A DNA stretch of 51,942 bases, taken from Amycolatopsis pithecellobii (GTDB lineage: Bacteria > Actinomycetota > Actinomycetes > Mycobacteriales > Pseudonocardiaceae). Positions 24,874-32,974 of the stretch are shown piece after piece. The notes under the pieces are model-generated. The model did no database searches. It worked only from the letters and a program-made list of their open reading frames with translations, and was not told the origin of the DNA. Positions within the stretch are counted from its first letter, which is position 1; each line of letters begins with the position of its first letter. The DNA lies in NCBI RefSeq assembly GCF_009707865.1, contig NZ_WMBA01000058.1, forward strand, positions 1-51,942. Reading direction: 5' to 3'. A program made the translations under genes and the position numbers.

Positions 24874-26034
24874 CTACCGGCTGGGGCGATCGCGAATGAG
24901 GATGCAACTCGGGGTATGCGCTTCCACGGGGTCTCCGACCAGGTGCAACGCGCCGTCCTCCGACCTCGCAAAAACCACGAGGCTGCCCGGCGTTTGGTTG
25001 GCGACGAGTAGGTGCCGCCCACTAGGGCTCCAGGTAGCCGCCCTGGGCGTCTGCCCGTGCGTCGGCCAGTGCCCCAGAGCCCGGACGATCCCGCCTGCTG
25101 AGTCGAGGAGAAATCCCGCGACCGAGTTGCTCCCACGATTGATCACGTACAGATGCCGGCTGTCCTGGCTGATCAGGACTTCAGACGGCATGTTGGTCCC
25201 GGCGTAACCCTCGGGGGCGGTCGAGATGGAGGCGCGATGGCAGGTTGGGAATCCGTTCTCGCTGGCAACGATGTGCACCCGCGAGTCGAGCTCGCCGATG
25301 ACGTAGACGACTCGTCCGGACGGATGCGCGACCACGTGCATGGGCCCGGTGCCGAGCGGCAGCGTCACCGCGGACGCCGGATGTTCCGCCATCCGACCGT
25401 CAGGTTGCGTCTCGTACGCCGCCAGTCGATCGAGCCCGAGGTCGGTCACCAGAACGCCGTGCCCGGGCGCCAACGGATAAACCTGGTGCACGTGGGTCTC
25501 AGCCTGCCGCCAATGGTCGCTGTGCGACGGGGCGGGGTCTCTCACGACGACATCGGGAGCGTGCGCACGACCTGCGGAGTCAACGCGGAAGGATGCGATC
25601 TGGCCGCTCCAGTAGTTGGCGACGTACACCCGTCTCCCACTGGGATGAACGCTCACATGTGAAGGCGACTCTCCCGCGGAGGAGATCCGGCAAGCCGGTG
25701 ACAGCGATCCGTCGCTGCTGATGCTGAACGTCGTGATCGCGCCGGGATGCATCGTCGTTGGATCGAAGCGCCATGTTTTGGGCCGGAAGTTGCCTCGAAA
25801 GGAGGGACTCGCCACGAGCTGTCGTTCGACGGCATAAATCAGTGACTGGTCCGGAATCAAGGCGAGGTAGGACGGGCTGAGGAGACCGGCTGTCTCATCG
25901 ACAAACCGCAGTACGCCGGAATCGTCATCGAACTCGAACCGTTCGATGCCTCGAGACGCTGCCCCCATCGGCTGTCCGTCTGAGGCCTTGAACTCAGCGG
26001 TGAAGGTTCCGATGTACGCGTCGAACAGCGTCAC
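24874..26034 (-). CDS. Lactonase-fold beta-propeller protein, YkgB/6-phosphogluconolactonase-like (386 aa)
   Basis: Seven repeats of a propeller blade are visible, for example PSHVSVHPSGRRVYVANYWS, VHQVYPLAPGHGVLVTDLGL, GPMHVVAHPSGRVVYVIGEL, NMPSEVLISQDSRHLYVINR and TPRAATWSPSGRHLLVANQT, each about 50 residues. This is the lactonase, seven-bladed family that includes E. coli Pgl and the muconate-cycloisomerase-like fold. Family members open sugar or aromatic-derived lactones. The GTG at 26034 is preferred (GAGG eight bases ahead) over a TTG at 26064. Inside the operon it sits between the SDR and the hydrolase; it could open a lactone made by BVMO or ring cleavage. Confidence 0.85.
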   Translation of the reverse strand: MTLFDAYIGTFTAEFKASDGQPMGAASRGIERFEFDDDSGVLRFVDETAGLLSPSYLALIPDQSLIYAVERQLVASPSFRGNFRPKTWRFDPTTMHPGAITTFSISSDGSLSPACRISSAGESPSHVSVHPSGRRVYVANYWSGQIASFRVDSAGRAHAPDVVVRDPAPSHSDHWRQAETHVHQVYPLAPGHGVLVTDLGLDRLAAYETQPDGRMAEHPASAVTLPLGTGPMHVVAHPSGRVVYVIGELDSRVHIVASENGFPTCHRASISTAPEGYAGTNMPSEVLISQDSRHLYVINRGSNSVAGFLLDSAGGIVRALGHWPTHGQTPRAATWSPSGRHLLVANQTPGSLVVFARSEDGALHLVGDPVEAHTPSCILIRDRPSR

Positions 26035-26094
26035 GGTTGCGACCTCGATCCTTCCGCTCGGCAAGCGCCGAGACAGCGAGCCTTCTTGTCGGTT

Positions 26095-26142
26095 GTTGAT
26101 GGGTGTCGCTCCGCCCCGAAACTCGGAACGACACCCATCAAC
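26095..26142 (-). terminator. Long hairpin between the SDR and the lactonase gene
   Basis: Positions 26095-26108 (GTTGATGGGTGTCG) pair perfectly with 26129-26142; the stem extends after one mismatch by TCCG with CGGA, leaving a ten-base loop. No T-run follows. It lies within the minus-strand operon, 32 bases after the SDR stop, so it may attenuate expression of the last two genes or protect the upstream mRNA. Confidence 0.55.
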
Positions 26143-26173
26143 GATCCAGTGAAGTGGCGCGGAGTTGGCAGGG

Positions 26174-27001
26174 TCAGTGCATCGTGGCGCCGCCGTCGAC
26201 GACCAGCGTCTGCCCCGTGATGAAGTCGCTGTCTGCCGACGCGAAGAAGACCGCCGCGCCGGTCAGGTCCTCTGGCACCTCGACTCGCTTCAGAGCGCGG
26301 TTGGACACGGCTCCCGTTCGCAGTTCCAGGGTGAGGGGGTCGGGTTCTTCTTCGCTGGCCGTGTTCCCCGGCGCGATGCAGTTGACGCAGATTCCGAACT
26401 GGCCGACTTCTCGGGCTAGCACCTTGGTGTAGCCGAGGATCCCGGCCTTGGTCGTGACATAGTGGATCCGAGTCGCGGGGCCGCGGAACGCTGTCCCGGA
26501 GCTGATGTTGATGATCTTGCCGTAGCCGCGTTCCTTCATGACTGGCACAACCGCTCGGCAACACAACCACGTCCCGCGCAGGTTGACGGCCATCATCGAG
26601 TCCCACTCAGGGATCGGAATCTCGTCGAAGTAGGTTCGCGACATCTGGACGGAGGCGAAGATCGCGGCGTTGTTGACCAGGATGTCGATACGGCCGAACT
26701 GCGCGCGGCACGCTTCGGCCAACGCCAGTGTGCTGGCCTCGTCGGCGACGTCGGTATGGACCGCGATGGCTGAACGGCCGCTGTTTCGGATCTCCTCGGC
26801 AGCGGCTTCGCCGGCGTTCTTGTCAAGCTCGGCGATCACGACATGCGCGCCTTCGGCTGCCATCCGAGTCGCGTACGCCCGGCCGATGCCGTTACCGCCA
26901 CCGGTGATAATGGCGACTCGTCCCGCCAACCGGTTGTAACTCACCGGCGTCGCCGGAGTGTTTTCACCGGCCGGGGTCGTGCTTGACTGACTGTGCGTCA
27001 C
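26174..27001 (-). CDS. Short-chain dehydrogenase/reductase (275 aa)
   Basis: Classical SDR: RVAIITGGGNGIGRAYATRM near residue 29, DILVNNAAIFAS (NNAA), IINISSGTAFRGP with the catalytic Ser, HYVTTKAGILG as the YxxxK motif and CIAPGNTASEEEPD. The end of beta-2 is VVIAELDKN, an acidic pattern pointing to NAD(H). The first about 25 residues are a flexible Ser/Thr/Pro-rich extension. GTG start with AGGAGG seven bases upstream. It follows the DUF2783-like gene by 64 bases. Together with the monooxygenase and ring-cleavage dioxygenase genes it could oxidise a benzylic alcohol or a dihydrodiol-type intermediate. Confidence 0.9.
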   Translation of the reverse strand: MTHSQSSTTPAGENTPATPVSYNRLAGRVAIITGGGNGIGRAYATRMAAEGAHVVIAELDKNAGEAAAEEIRNSGRSAIAVHTDVADEASTLALAEACRAQFGRIDILVNNAAIFASVQMSRTYFDEIPIPEWDSMMAVNLRGTWLCCRAVVPVMKERGYGKIINISSGTAFRGPATRIHYVTTKAGILGYTKVLAREVGQFGICVNCIAPGNTASEEEPDPLTLELRTGAVSNRALKRVEVPEDLTGAAVFFASADSDFITGQTLVVDGGATMH

Positions 27002-27065
27002 GTTTATACCTCCTGGTTGAGTGTCGATCGTTCCGCAAGGTTTGGCGGTTCGCGGGTAGGTCCAA

Positions 27066-27272
27066 TCACGGGATGTCGCTGATCGATCGAGCGACCACGA
27101 TCAACGGCTCGATGTCCATGGTGTCCACGGCCTGATCGGTCAACAACAGCACCAGGGCGGCCAGAAACATCGTGACGCGTTCAGGCTCCAGCTCGTCGAG
27201 GGCGACGCTCAGGGCTTGGAACCGGTCTTCGATGGGCGACGCGGAGAACACCAACCGGCTCGCGTCAGTCAT
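27066..27272 (-). CDS. DUF2783-like small protein (68 aa) coupled to the FAD monooxygenase
   Basis: The ATG at 27272 overlaps the monooxygenase stop (ATGACTGA), so it is translated by coupling. The sequence EDRFQALSVALDELEPERVT, then AALVLLLTDQAVDTMDIEPL resembles DUF2783, a family of about 60-70-residue helical proteins that I recall being found next to FAD-dependent aromatic monooxygenases. The leucine-rich amphipathic helices and the lack of any catalytic motif suggest an accessory or assembly role with the hydroxylase. The family call rests on pattern only. Confidence 0.65.
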   Translation of the reverse strand: MTDASRLVFSASPIEDRFQALSVALDELEPERVTMFLAALVLLLTDQAVDTMDIEPLIVVARSISDIP

Positions 27273-28899
27273 GACTGTGGTTTGGCGTCGCGGTGGCGTG
27301 ACGTATCGCTTCCGGGAGATCGTTTATCGGCGGGTAGTCCCACGCCGCGACGATGTAGGTATCCGGTCTCACGAGAAAGTGTCGTCCCGATAGAGGTTTG
27401 AGCCGGTCGTAGGCCGGTGTCGTTGGCAGGACAGGCAGGCGTGCGACACGGACCTGCTCCGATCCGATCTCGGCGTTCGCCACTTCGGCATCGGCGCTCC
27501 CGTCGTCGAAGTGGAGCAGGGTGAAGCCGTCGCCGAGGTAGTCGTGCACAAACTGCGGTGTCGCGTCCGGAGGGCCGAGCGGCAGATCCGGGATGACATC
27601 GCCGGCCCCGAGACAGCCGATCGCCTGAGGCGTTGCGTTGAGCGGAGAGTCATATTGCGGGACTGCGCTGCTCTGGCGTGGGTTGAGGAGCGGCCGAACG
27701 AACTCGTTGCTGAGCGCGAGCCTAAGGGCTGCGTCGCGCAGGGTGCGAGCGCCGTCCGATCGGGGGCACATGAATCGGGTGCTCCGATCGGCCTGCGCAA
27801 TGTTGTAGTCCGCCATGCCTTGGGCTTCGGTCGCATAGGAGTCGAGAAGCTCGTCCGACGACCGACCTTGGACGACTCGGGCCAGCTTCCATGCCAGGTT
27901 GGCGACGTCGGCCAGGCCCCCGTTCAGCCCGCGCACGCCAAAGATCGGCACCAAGTGCGCGGCGTCTCCGGCGAACAGGAGTCGGTCGTGCCGGAAGTTG
28001 CTGAGCCGGCGACCGTGGGCGTAGTAGACGCTCGTCCAGTCAAGCTTCCAGTCGCCGTCAAATCCGATCCACTGGAGATGGTCCTTGATCCGTGTGGTGA
28101 TCACCGCACGATCGTTCTCTTCGGCCAGCGAGCAACCGCGGGGTAGTTGGTAGTCGAATCGCCAGATATCGCGCGGTTGCCTGTGCATGATCACACTGCC
28201 TCCGGGGTTCCACGGCGGGTCGAACCAGACCCGCCGACCCGCTGGAGACTCCTTGACGAACTGAATGTCGGCGATGATGAACGCCGACGGATAGGTGACG
28301 CCCTCCAGTTCCAGCCCAAGGACTGAGCGAACGGTACTGCGGGCGCCGTCGCAGGCGACCACGTAGTCGGCACTCAACTGATAGTCGCCGTCCTCGCTGG
28401 AGAGGTCGATGACGATCGTGTCGTCGATCTGCGCGAGCGAGGTCAGTGTGGTGCCCCATCGGAGATCCACAAGCGGGTGCTTGTCCAACGCGGCAGCCAG
28501 CGCAGCCTCGATGTAACACTGCTGAACTTTCAGCATCGGGGGTAGCCGGTCGTAGGAGTCACCCGGGATCTCGAGGTGGAAAACCTCGTCCGCCCGGAAG
28601 TATGTCCACCCCTCGCTGTAGGTCAATCCGATGTCGAGCAGTTCGTCAGCGATGCCAAGTCGGCGAAGGAACTCAATGCTGTGTCGTGAGACAGAGCCGG
28701 CTCGGCTGCCGTAACCCACAGTGGTCAGCGGCTCGATAACCACCACGGGGACGTCGCGCTGGGCTAAGCCCAGCGCGAGCGCCATGCCTACCGGCCCGGC
28801 GCCGACCACGACGACCGATGTCGCCGAAGCGTGGCCGTCCAGTTCCGGCGCTCGACGCGCGGCATAGTGCGGATATTCGAAGTACAGGGATTCGGGCAC
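27265..28899 (-). CDS. Class A FAD-dependent aromatic monooxygenase (544 aa)
   Basis: PheA/TfdB/MhpA-type flavin hydroxylase that adds a hydroxyl group to an aromatic ring with NAD(P)H and O2. Motifs are VVVVGAGPVGMALALGLAQR (GxGxxG, residues 28-47), YVVACDGARSTVR (DG motif, near 180) and LLFAGDAAHLVPIFGVRGLN (GD motif, near 305), followed by the dimer/thioredoxin-like C-terminal domain. Its length matches 3-(3-hydroxyphenyl)propionate or phenol hydroxylases, rather than the 400-residue salicylate or 3-hydroxybenzoate enzymes. GTG start with AGGTGGGA ahead. It lies between the dioxygenase and the DUF2783-like gene, so its product is probably the 1,4-diol cleaved by the gentisate-type dioxygenase. 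Confidence 0.9.
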   Translation of the reverse strand: MPESLYFEYPHYAARRAPELDGHASATSVVVVGAGPVGMALALGLAQRDVPVVVIEPLTTVGYGSRAGSVSRHSIEFLRRLGIADELLDIGLTYSEGWTYFRADEVFHLEIPGDSYDRLPPMLKVQQCYIEAALAAALDKHPLVDLRWGTTLTSLAQIDDTIVIDLSSEDGDYQLSADYVVACDGARSTVRSVLGLELEGVTYPSAFIIADIQFVKESPAGRRVWFDPPWNPGGSVIMHRQPRDIWRFDYQLPRGCSLAEENDRAVITTRIKDHLQWIGFDGDWKLDWTSVYYAHGRRLSNFRHDRLLFAGDAAHLVPIFGVRGLNGGLADVANLAWKLARVVQGRSSDELLDSYATEAQGMADYNIAQADRSTRFMCPRSDGARTLRDAALRLALSNEFVRPLLNPRQSSAVPQYDSPLNATPQAIGCLGAGDVIPDLPLGPPDATPQFVHDYLGDGFTLLHFDDGSADAEVANAEIGSEQVRVARLPVLPTTPAYDRLKPLSGRHFLVRPDTYIVAAWDYPPINDLPEAIRHATATPNHSHD

Positions 28900-28951
28900 G
28901 TTCCCACCTGGTTATGTCATCGGCTCGGCTGTTTTCGCGAGTACGGGCGGA

Positions 28952-30022
28952 TTACGTGGGCTCGAAGGTCGCCTCGATGACTTGATGCTGTTCTGCTTGG
29001 TGTTGGCGATACAGCCCGAGCGCTTGCAGCAGGGGGCGATCGGTCATCCAGAACAGTGACGAGGGGGTATGGCTCTCGAGATCGATGGCGGCCCAGGAGG
29101 GTGCCACGAAGACATCGCCACGCTCCCAGTCGAACCGCTTGCCGCCGATCACGGCGATGCCCGATCCTTCATAGACAACGCAGATGCGGCTTCCGGCGTG
29201 CCGCCGGGTCGGGGTTCGATACCCCGGGAGGAGGCGCTGAGCTTCGCAGGCGATGGTGGGCAGCACCGAGCCGCCGGTCCGGGTGTCGATGTACTCGATC
29301 GTTGCCGAACACTGACCGGACTCGCGTAGAAGCGCGTCGAGCGCCCGGTCGGTCCGCTCCCAGCGGTAGCGGACTTGCCGCTTGAGCGGGACTTCCTCGG
29401 TCGTTGGCCGAACACCTGCTTCCGCATGCGTAACCTCGGACAGGTCACTGCCGGTCAGCGGTTGCATCGACTCCGCGAAGCGCTCGAAGAACACTGCGTC
29501 CAGGTTGTACACGGCGGGGAGGTCCAGCCCGTCGAACCATGCCATGGACCCGTCGGAGGTATTTGTGTGATCGTGCCAATCCCATCCCGGTGTGAGGATC
29601 AGGTCACCGGCCGCCATGTCGACGCGATCGCCGTTGACGGTCGTGAAGACCCCTGACCCTTCGAGGACGAAACGCAGGGCAGCGGCGGTGTGCCGATGGG
29701 CCGGGGCGGTCTCGCGCGGGCCGAGATACTGAATCGCTCCCCACAGCGTCGAACTGGTGAACGGCATTCCGTCCAGACCAGGGTTCGCGAGTACGAGCAC
29801 TCGCCGGTCGCCTCCTCGGTCGATCGTGACCAGGCGACCCGCTGCTTCGGCCAGCGGTCGGATGTCTTCCCCGCGCCACAGCCAGGGGACGGCTTTGGGC
29901 TGTGGGTGGTCGGTGTTGAGGCGCCGTACTTGTTCCCAGAGTGGGAGCAGTTCCCTCGAGCGCATCCGCGCGATGAGATCCGCGTACGTCAGGTCGGTAG
30001 TAGCAAGGTCGTAGTTCATCAC
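28952..30022 (-). CDS. Gentisate 1,2-dioxygenase-like double cupin (356 aa)
   Basis: Ring-cleaving, Fe(II)-dependent dioxygenase. The N-terminal cupin has ETAPAHRHTAAALRFVLEGS, with iron ligands His108 and His110 (counted from the ATG at 30019), and ILTPGWDWHDHTNTS with the third His near 150. The C-terminal cupin (SRICVVYEGSGIAVIGGKRF) is structural. Length and motif order match gentisate 1,2-dioxygenases; salicylate 1,2- and 1-hydroxy-2-naphthoate dioxygenases share this fold, so a substituted substrate is possible. AGGAGG lies eight bases before the GTG at 30022; the ATG at 30019 is equally good. It is second in the operon, after the FAH-family gene and before the hydroxylase. The expected product is a maleylpyruvate-type acid. 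Confidence 0.9.
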   Translation of the reverse strand: MMNYDLATTDLTYADLIARMRSRELLPLWEQVRRLNTDHPQPKAVPWLWRGEDIRPLAEAAGRLVTIDRGGDRRVLVLANPGLDGMPFTSSTLWGAIQYLGPRETAPAHRHTAAALRFVLEGSGVFTTVNGDRVDMAAGDLILTPGWDWHDHTNTSDGSMAWFDGLDLPAVYNLDAVFFERFAESMQPLTGSDLSEVTHAEAGVRPTTEEVPLKRQVRYRWERTDRALDALLRESGQCSATIEYIDTRTGGSVLPTIACEAQRLLPGYRTPTRRHAGSRICVVYEGSGIAVIGGKRFDWERGDVFVAPSWAAIDLESHTPSSLFWMTDRPLLQALGLYRQHQAEQHQVIEATFEPT

Positions 30023-30098
30023 GTGGTGAACCTCCTGGCTGCTGGGTGGGATGAGGTCGAGTAGTTCGGAGTCGGTGCGCTGAGCTTGGTGTCGGGGT

Positions 30099-30974
30099 TC
30101 ACCATTTCCGCTGCACCACCGGCACGCTCATGGAGCCGATACGGCTGATCGCGATCCGGACGGTGTCACCCGCGACGATGGGTCCGACGCCCTCAGGGGT
30201 GCCGGTCGCGTAAATATCACCGGGTCTGAGGGTAAGAACGTGACTGGCTTGAGCGAGCAGCTCATGGACGCCGACGATGAGTTGCGCGGTCGACGCCGAC
30301 TGCCGCAGCTCGTCGTTGACCCAGAGGTTGATCGTCAGGTCAGAAGGCTCGCCGACCTCGTCGGCGGTGACGATGAAAGGCCCCATCGGGGTGAAGGTCT
30401 CGAACGACTTCCGCATGACCCGCTCGCTTTGCACAGTGCTGCTGTTGCGCAGCGTGATGTCGAGCAGGCAGGAATAGCCGAAAACGACGCCGCGAGCGCT
30501 GCGTGGTGTCAATGCGCGAGCTCGTTTGCCGATGACCACGGCGAGTTCGGGTTCGTGGTGGAACGAGCGTCCGTCGAGCGGCGGGAGTTCGATCGCGTTG
30601 GACGCACCGATGAGCGATCCGGGTGCTTTCAGAAAGAACCCCAGATTTTCGGCCGAGTTCGCAGCGGAGAAGTCCGCCCCGACGATGGACGAGCCGTCCA
30701 TTTCATCGATGTGCCGGCGATAGTTCAGGGGCGCGGCGAACACGTGAGTGGGCGCCGGCACAGGGGGAAGTAGCTGCACCGACTCGATCGGGACCCCGGT
30801 GCTGTCGGACACCCGCCGGTCAATCTGGGGCCGCAGTAGGGCGAAGTCTTCGATGAGCGAGGTCATCGCGTGCGGCGTGGCTCGCCAGCGTGCGTCGATC
30901 ACCTCGCTGATGTCATGCAGCGATGCTCCGACGAGCACCCCGATCCGGAAACCGTCGAAGGACGCGAGCTTCAC
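30099..30974 (-). CDS. Fumarylacetoacetate-hydrolase family protein (291 aa)
   Basis: FAH-fold hydrolase, as found in fumarylpyruvate hydrolases and 2-hydroxyhepta-diene-dioate isomerases. Visible are APTHVFAAPLNYRRHIDEMD, FHHEPELAVVIGKRARALTP (metal-binding Glu residues), GVVFGYSCLLDITLRNSSTV, FETFTPMGPFIVTADEV, and the family end signature GDIYATGTPEGVGPIVAGDT. The start is fixed by AGGAGG eight bases before the GTG at 30974; the open frame continues 216 bases upstream, but there it covers the operator region. First gene of the seven-gene minus operon. It should hydrolyse the ring-cleavage acid made by the dioxygenase to pyruvate plus a C4 acid. Confidence 0.9.
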   Translation of the reverse strand: MKLASFDGFRIGVLVGASLHDISEVIDARWRATPHAMTSLIEDFALLRPQIDRRVSDSTGVPIESVQLLPPVPAPTHVFAAPLNYRRHIDEMDGSSIVGADFSAANSAENLGFFLKAPGSLIGASNAIELPPLDGRSFHHEPELAVVIGKRARALTPRSARGVVFGYSCLLDITLRNSSTVQSERVMRKSFETFTPMGPFIVTADEVGEPSDLTINLWVNDELRQSASTAQLIVGVHELLAQASHVLTLRPGDIYATGTPEGVGPIVAGDTVRIAISRIGSMSVPVVQRKW

Positions 30975-31047
30975 CCGCTGAACCTCCTGATTCGGGTAAC
31001 GCCAGCCGTTGCAAACGGGAGGCAGTGAAGAGCGGTCACACCAGGGT

Positions 31048-31083
31048 GTATGAATAACAGCCGCTGTGGGTCTATTATCAGCC
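31048..31083. promoter_or_regulatory. Dyad operator O2 upstream of the gentisate-type operon
   Basis: GTATGAATAACAGCCG, 12 bases, TATCAGCC; same spacing and nearly the same bases as O1 at 13718. The inner halves TGAATAACAG and CTATTATCA form an imperfect inverted repeat. It ends 74 bases ahead of the FAH-family GTG, a suitable place for an operator or activator site. Confidence 0.55.
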
Positions 31084-31209
31084 GATGGTGCGCCGAGCGC
31101 AAGCTCGGAGACAAGGTCAAGCCGGCCGGACCGTTGGGCCTGATCTCGCTCGCCCGGTACACAGTCGTCGACGGATGTCCCCTCCATCAAACAGGCCCGG
31201 TGTTCATCG

Positions 31210-31240
31210 TTGACCGATAACCGGTCGTCATGGTTTGATA
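31210..31240 (+). promoter_or_regulatory. TTGAC box 4, upstream of the second aldehyde dehydrogenase operon
   Basis: TTGACCGATA, ACCGGT, CGTCATGG, TTTGATA over 31 bases. TTGACC and TTTGAT are 18 bases apart. Nearest relative is box 1. It lies 272 bases before the TTG start of the dehydrogenase, farther than the other boxes are from their genes. Confidence 0.55.
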
Positions 31241-31512
31241 GATGAACATTGGCGACTCAATTGCGCGGAGCTATGCACTCGATGCGTCCGGTGTCTCGAT
31301 CAGGCTTGTCATGGCGACGCACAGGGAGTGGTGGTTCTCCCGTTGGACTCCGGAAGGACCAGCAGGTCCCCGACGTTCCACGGGGTCGACGCCCGTATCG
31401 GTGAGTCGACAGACAGAGTTGAGTTCTTGCGACAGGTTGCTCGTCCCGCCAGGCCCGAGCGACAGGCCCCCGATCGACTAAGCAACGACGATGCAGACAA
31501 CAGGAGCACGAA

Positions 31513-32964
31513 TTGGCTGGGTTACGTTCCTTTCCGACCGTGGAAGGCATCTTCGTCGCCGGAAACTGGGAGCCGCTTCACGCATCCGACCGCATCGAGT
31601 CGATCTCCCCGATCGATGGGACGGTCATCGGTCATATCGCGGCCGCCAAAGAGATCGATGTGGACCGCGCCGTTCGAATGATCGAGCCGACGCTCGCACC
31701 ATGGGCGGCTCTCGGCGCTGCCAGGCGGGCGCAGCTGTTGAAAGACTTCGCCGCAGCGATTCTGGCCCGAGCAGATGACCTCATCGAAGCGGAGATCGTG
31801 GATGCCGGCCTCACCCGTCGCACGGCTGTCAACGACATACAAGCATCCATCGCATCGATCGATCTTTTCGTGTCGTACGCGCCGACGTTGACCGGCTCGA
31901 CTTTCAGCAGCCCGGCCGGCACCATGGCCTACACAGTGAGAGAGCCGTACGGAATCGTGGCTCGGATCGTCCCGTTCAACCATCCCCTCATGTTCGCCGT
32001 TCAGTCGGCCGCGCCTGTCCTGCTCGCCGGTAACGCCGTGATCATCAAGCCTGCCGAGCAGACGAGCCTTTCCGCGCTCATCCTCGCCGATATCTCCAAG
32101 GACGTCTTCCCGCCCGGTGTCTTCAACGTCATCACCGGCTTCGGGCACGAGGCTGGTGCCGCGATCGCCGCGCATCCGGCCATTCGGCGCATCGGATTCA
32201 CCGGAAGCGTGCCAACCGGCGGTCGCCTTCTCGAACTTGGAGCAAAGCACATCAAGAACGTGACCCTCGAACTCGGCGGAAAGAATCCCCTCGTGGTCAC
32301 CGAGGACGTTGCGCCCGATGCCGTGGCTGCCGCTGCTGTCAGCGGCATGAACTTCACCCACGCCGGTCAGTCGTGTCAGTCCACAACGAGGCTTCTCCTG
32401 CCGACGGCGATATACGACGACGTCATTGACAGGATCGTCGATCGAGTAGGCCGGCTCGTGATCGGAGATCCGCGAGAGGACGCGACCGACATTGGCCCAC
32501 TCGCATACCAGGCTCACTACGACCGAGTGCGCAACTACATCGCTGTGGGCCACGACGAAGGGGCCAGGCTCGTCGCCGGCGGCCGGCGCCCGGCCGGATT
32601 CGATCAGGGCTACTACCTTCAGCCGACCGTCTTTGCCGACGTCGCACCCGACATGCGGATAGCAAACGAAGAAATCTTCGGGCCGGTGCTGGCGATCATG
32701 CCCTACTCGGACACCGATGAAGCGATCACCATCGCCAACCAGACGGAGTACGGCCTGATCTGCCGCGTGCTTGCCGGAACGCTAGGGCAGGCGATGGAAA
32801 TCGGCGGCCGGATCAAGGCGGGCACCCTCTACGTCAACAGCACCGGGCGCCGAATCCGCGGTATGCCGTTCGGAGGTACGAAGGCCAGCGGGCTCGGCAA
32901 GCAATCATGCCTCGAGGAAGTCCTGAGCTACACGGAAGAGAAATCTGTCGTGGTCGGTCTCTGA
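31513..32964 (+). CDS. NAD(P)-dependent aldehyde dehydrogenase (483 aa)
   Basis: ALDH superfamily with all core motifs: EPYGIVARIVPFNHPLMFAV, IGFTGSVPTGGRLLELGAKH, LELGGKNPLVV with the general-base Glu, THAGQSCQSTTRLLLP with the nucleophilic Cys, and NEEIFGPVLAIMPYSD. The N-terminal GIFVAGNWEPLHASDRIESI is typical for the group. The start is a TTG with AGGAG eight bases ahead; no better upstream start was seen. It heads a four-gene plus-strand operon with the LigI-like amidohydrolase, the MBL hydrolase and the LLM oxidoreductase. It has the same general role as the dehydrogenase at 19471, but the sequence is clearly different, so two distinct aldehydes are probably handled. Confidence 0.9.
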   Translation: MAGLRSFPTVEGIFVAGNWEPLHASDRIESISPIDGTVIGHIAAAKEIDVDRAVRMIEPTLAPWAALGAARRAQLLKDFAAAILARADDLIEAEIVDAGLTRRTAVNDIQASIASIDLFVSYAPTLTGSTFSSPAGTMAYTVREPYGIVARIVPFNHPLMFAVQSAAPVLLAGNAVIIKPAEQTSLSALILADISKDVFPPGVFNVITGFGHEAGAAIAAHPAIRRIGFTGSVPTGGRLLELGAKHIKNVTLELGGKNPLVVTEDVAPDAVAAAAVSGMNFTHAGQSCQSTTRLLLPTAIYDDVIDRIVDRVGRLVIGDPREDATDIGPLAYQAHYDRVRNYIAVGHDEGARLVAGGRRPAGFDQGYYLQPTVFADVAPDMRIANEEIFGPVLAIMPYSDTDEAITIANQTEYGLICRVLAGTLGQAMEIGGRIKAGTLYVNSTGRRIRGMPFGGTKASGLGKQSCLEEVLSYTEEKSVVVGL

Positions 32965-32974
32965 AGCAACAGAT

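Larger units (their letters stand above)
30975..31512. other. Divergent regulatory region between the FAH and aldehyde dehydrogenase operons
   Basis: About 540 bases holding dyad O2 (31048-31083) and box 4 (31210-31240). A 79-codon frame starting at 31242 just after box 4 shows no domain and no usual codon pattern; I treat the 270 bases from there to the dehydrogenase start as an untranslated leader. Confidence 0.5.

Noticed and set aside
30975..31190. N-terminal extension of the FAH-family gene
   Set aside because: AGGAGG fixes the start at 30974, and the extension covers the O2 dyad.
31242..31481. 79-codon frame just after box 4
   Set aside because: No RBS, no domain and irregular codon use; treated as leader DNA.
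31522..32553. 343-codon frame antisense to the aldehyde dehydrogenase
   Set aside because: The sense strand carries all ALDH motifs; the antisense frame has no domain and arises from GC-rich third positions.
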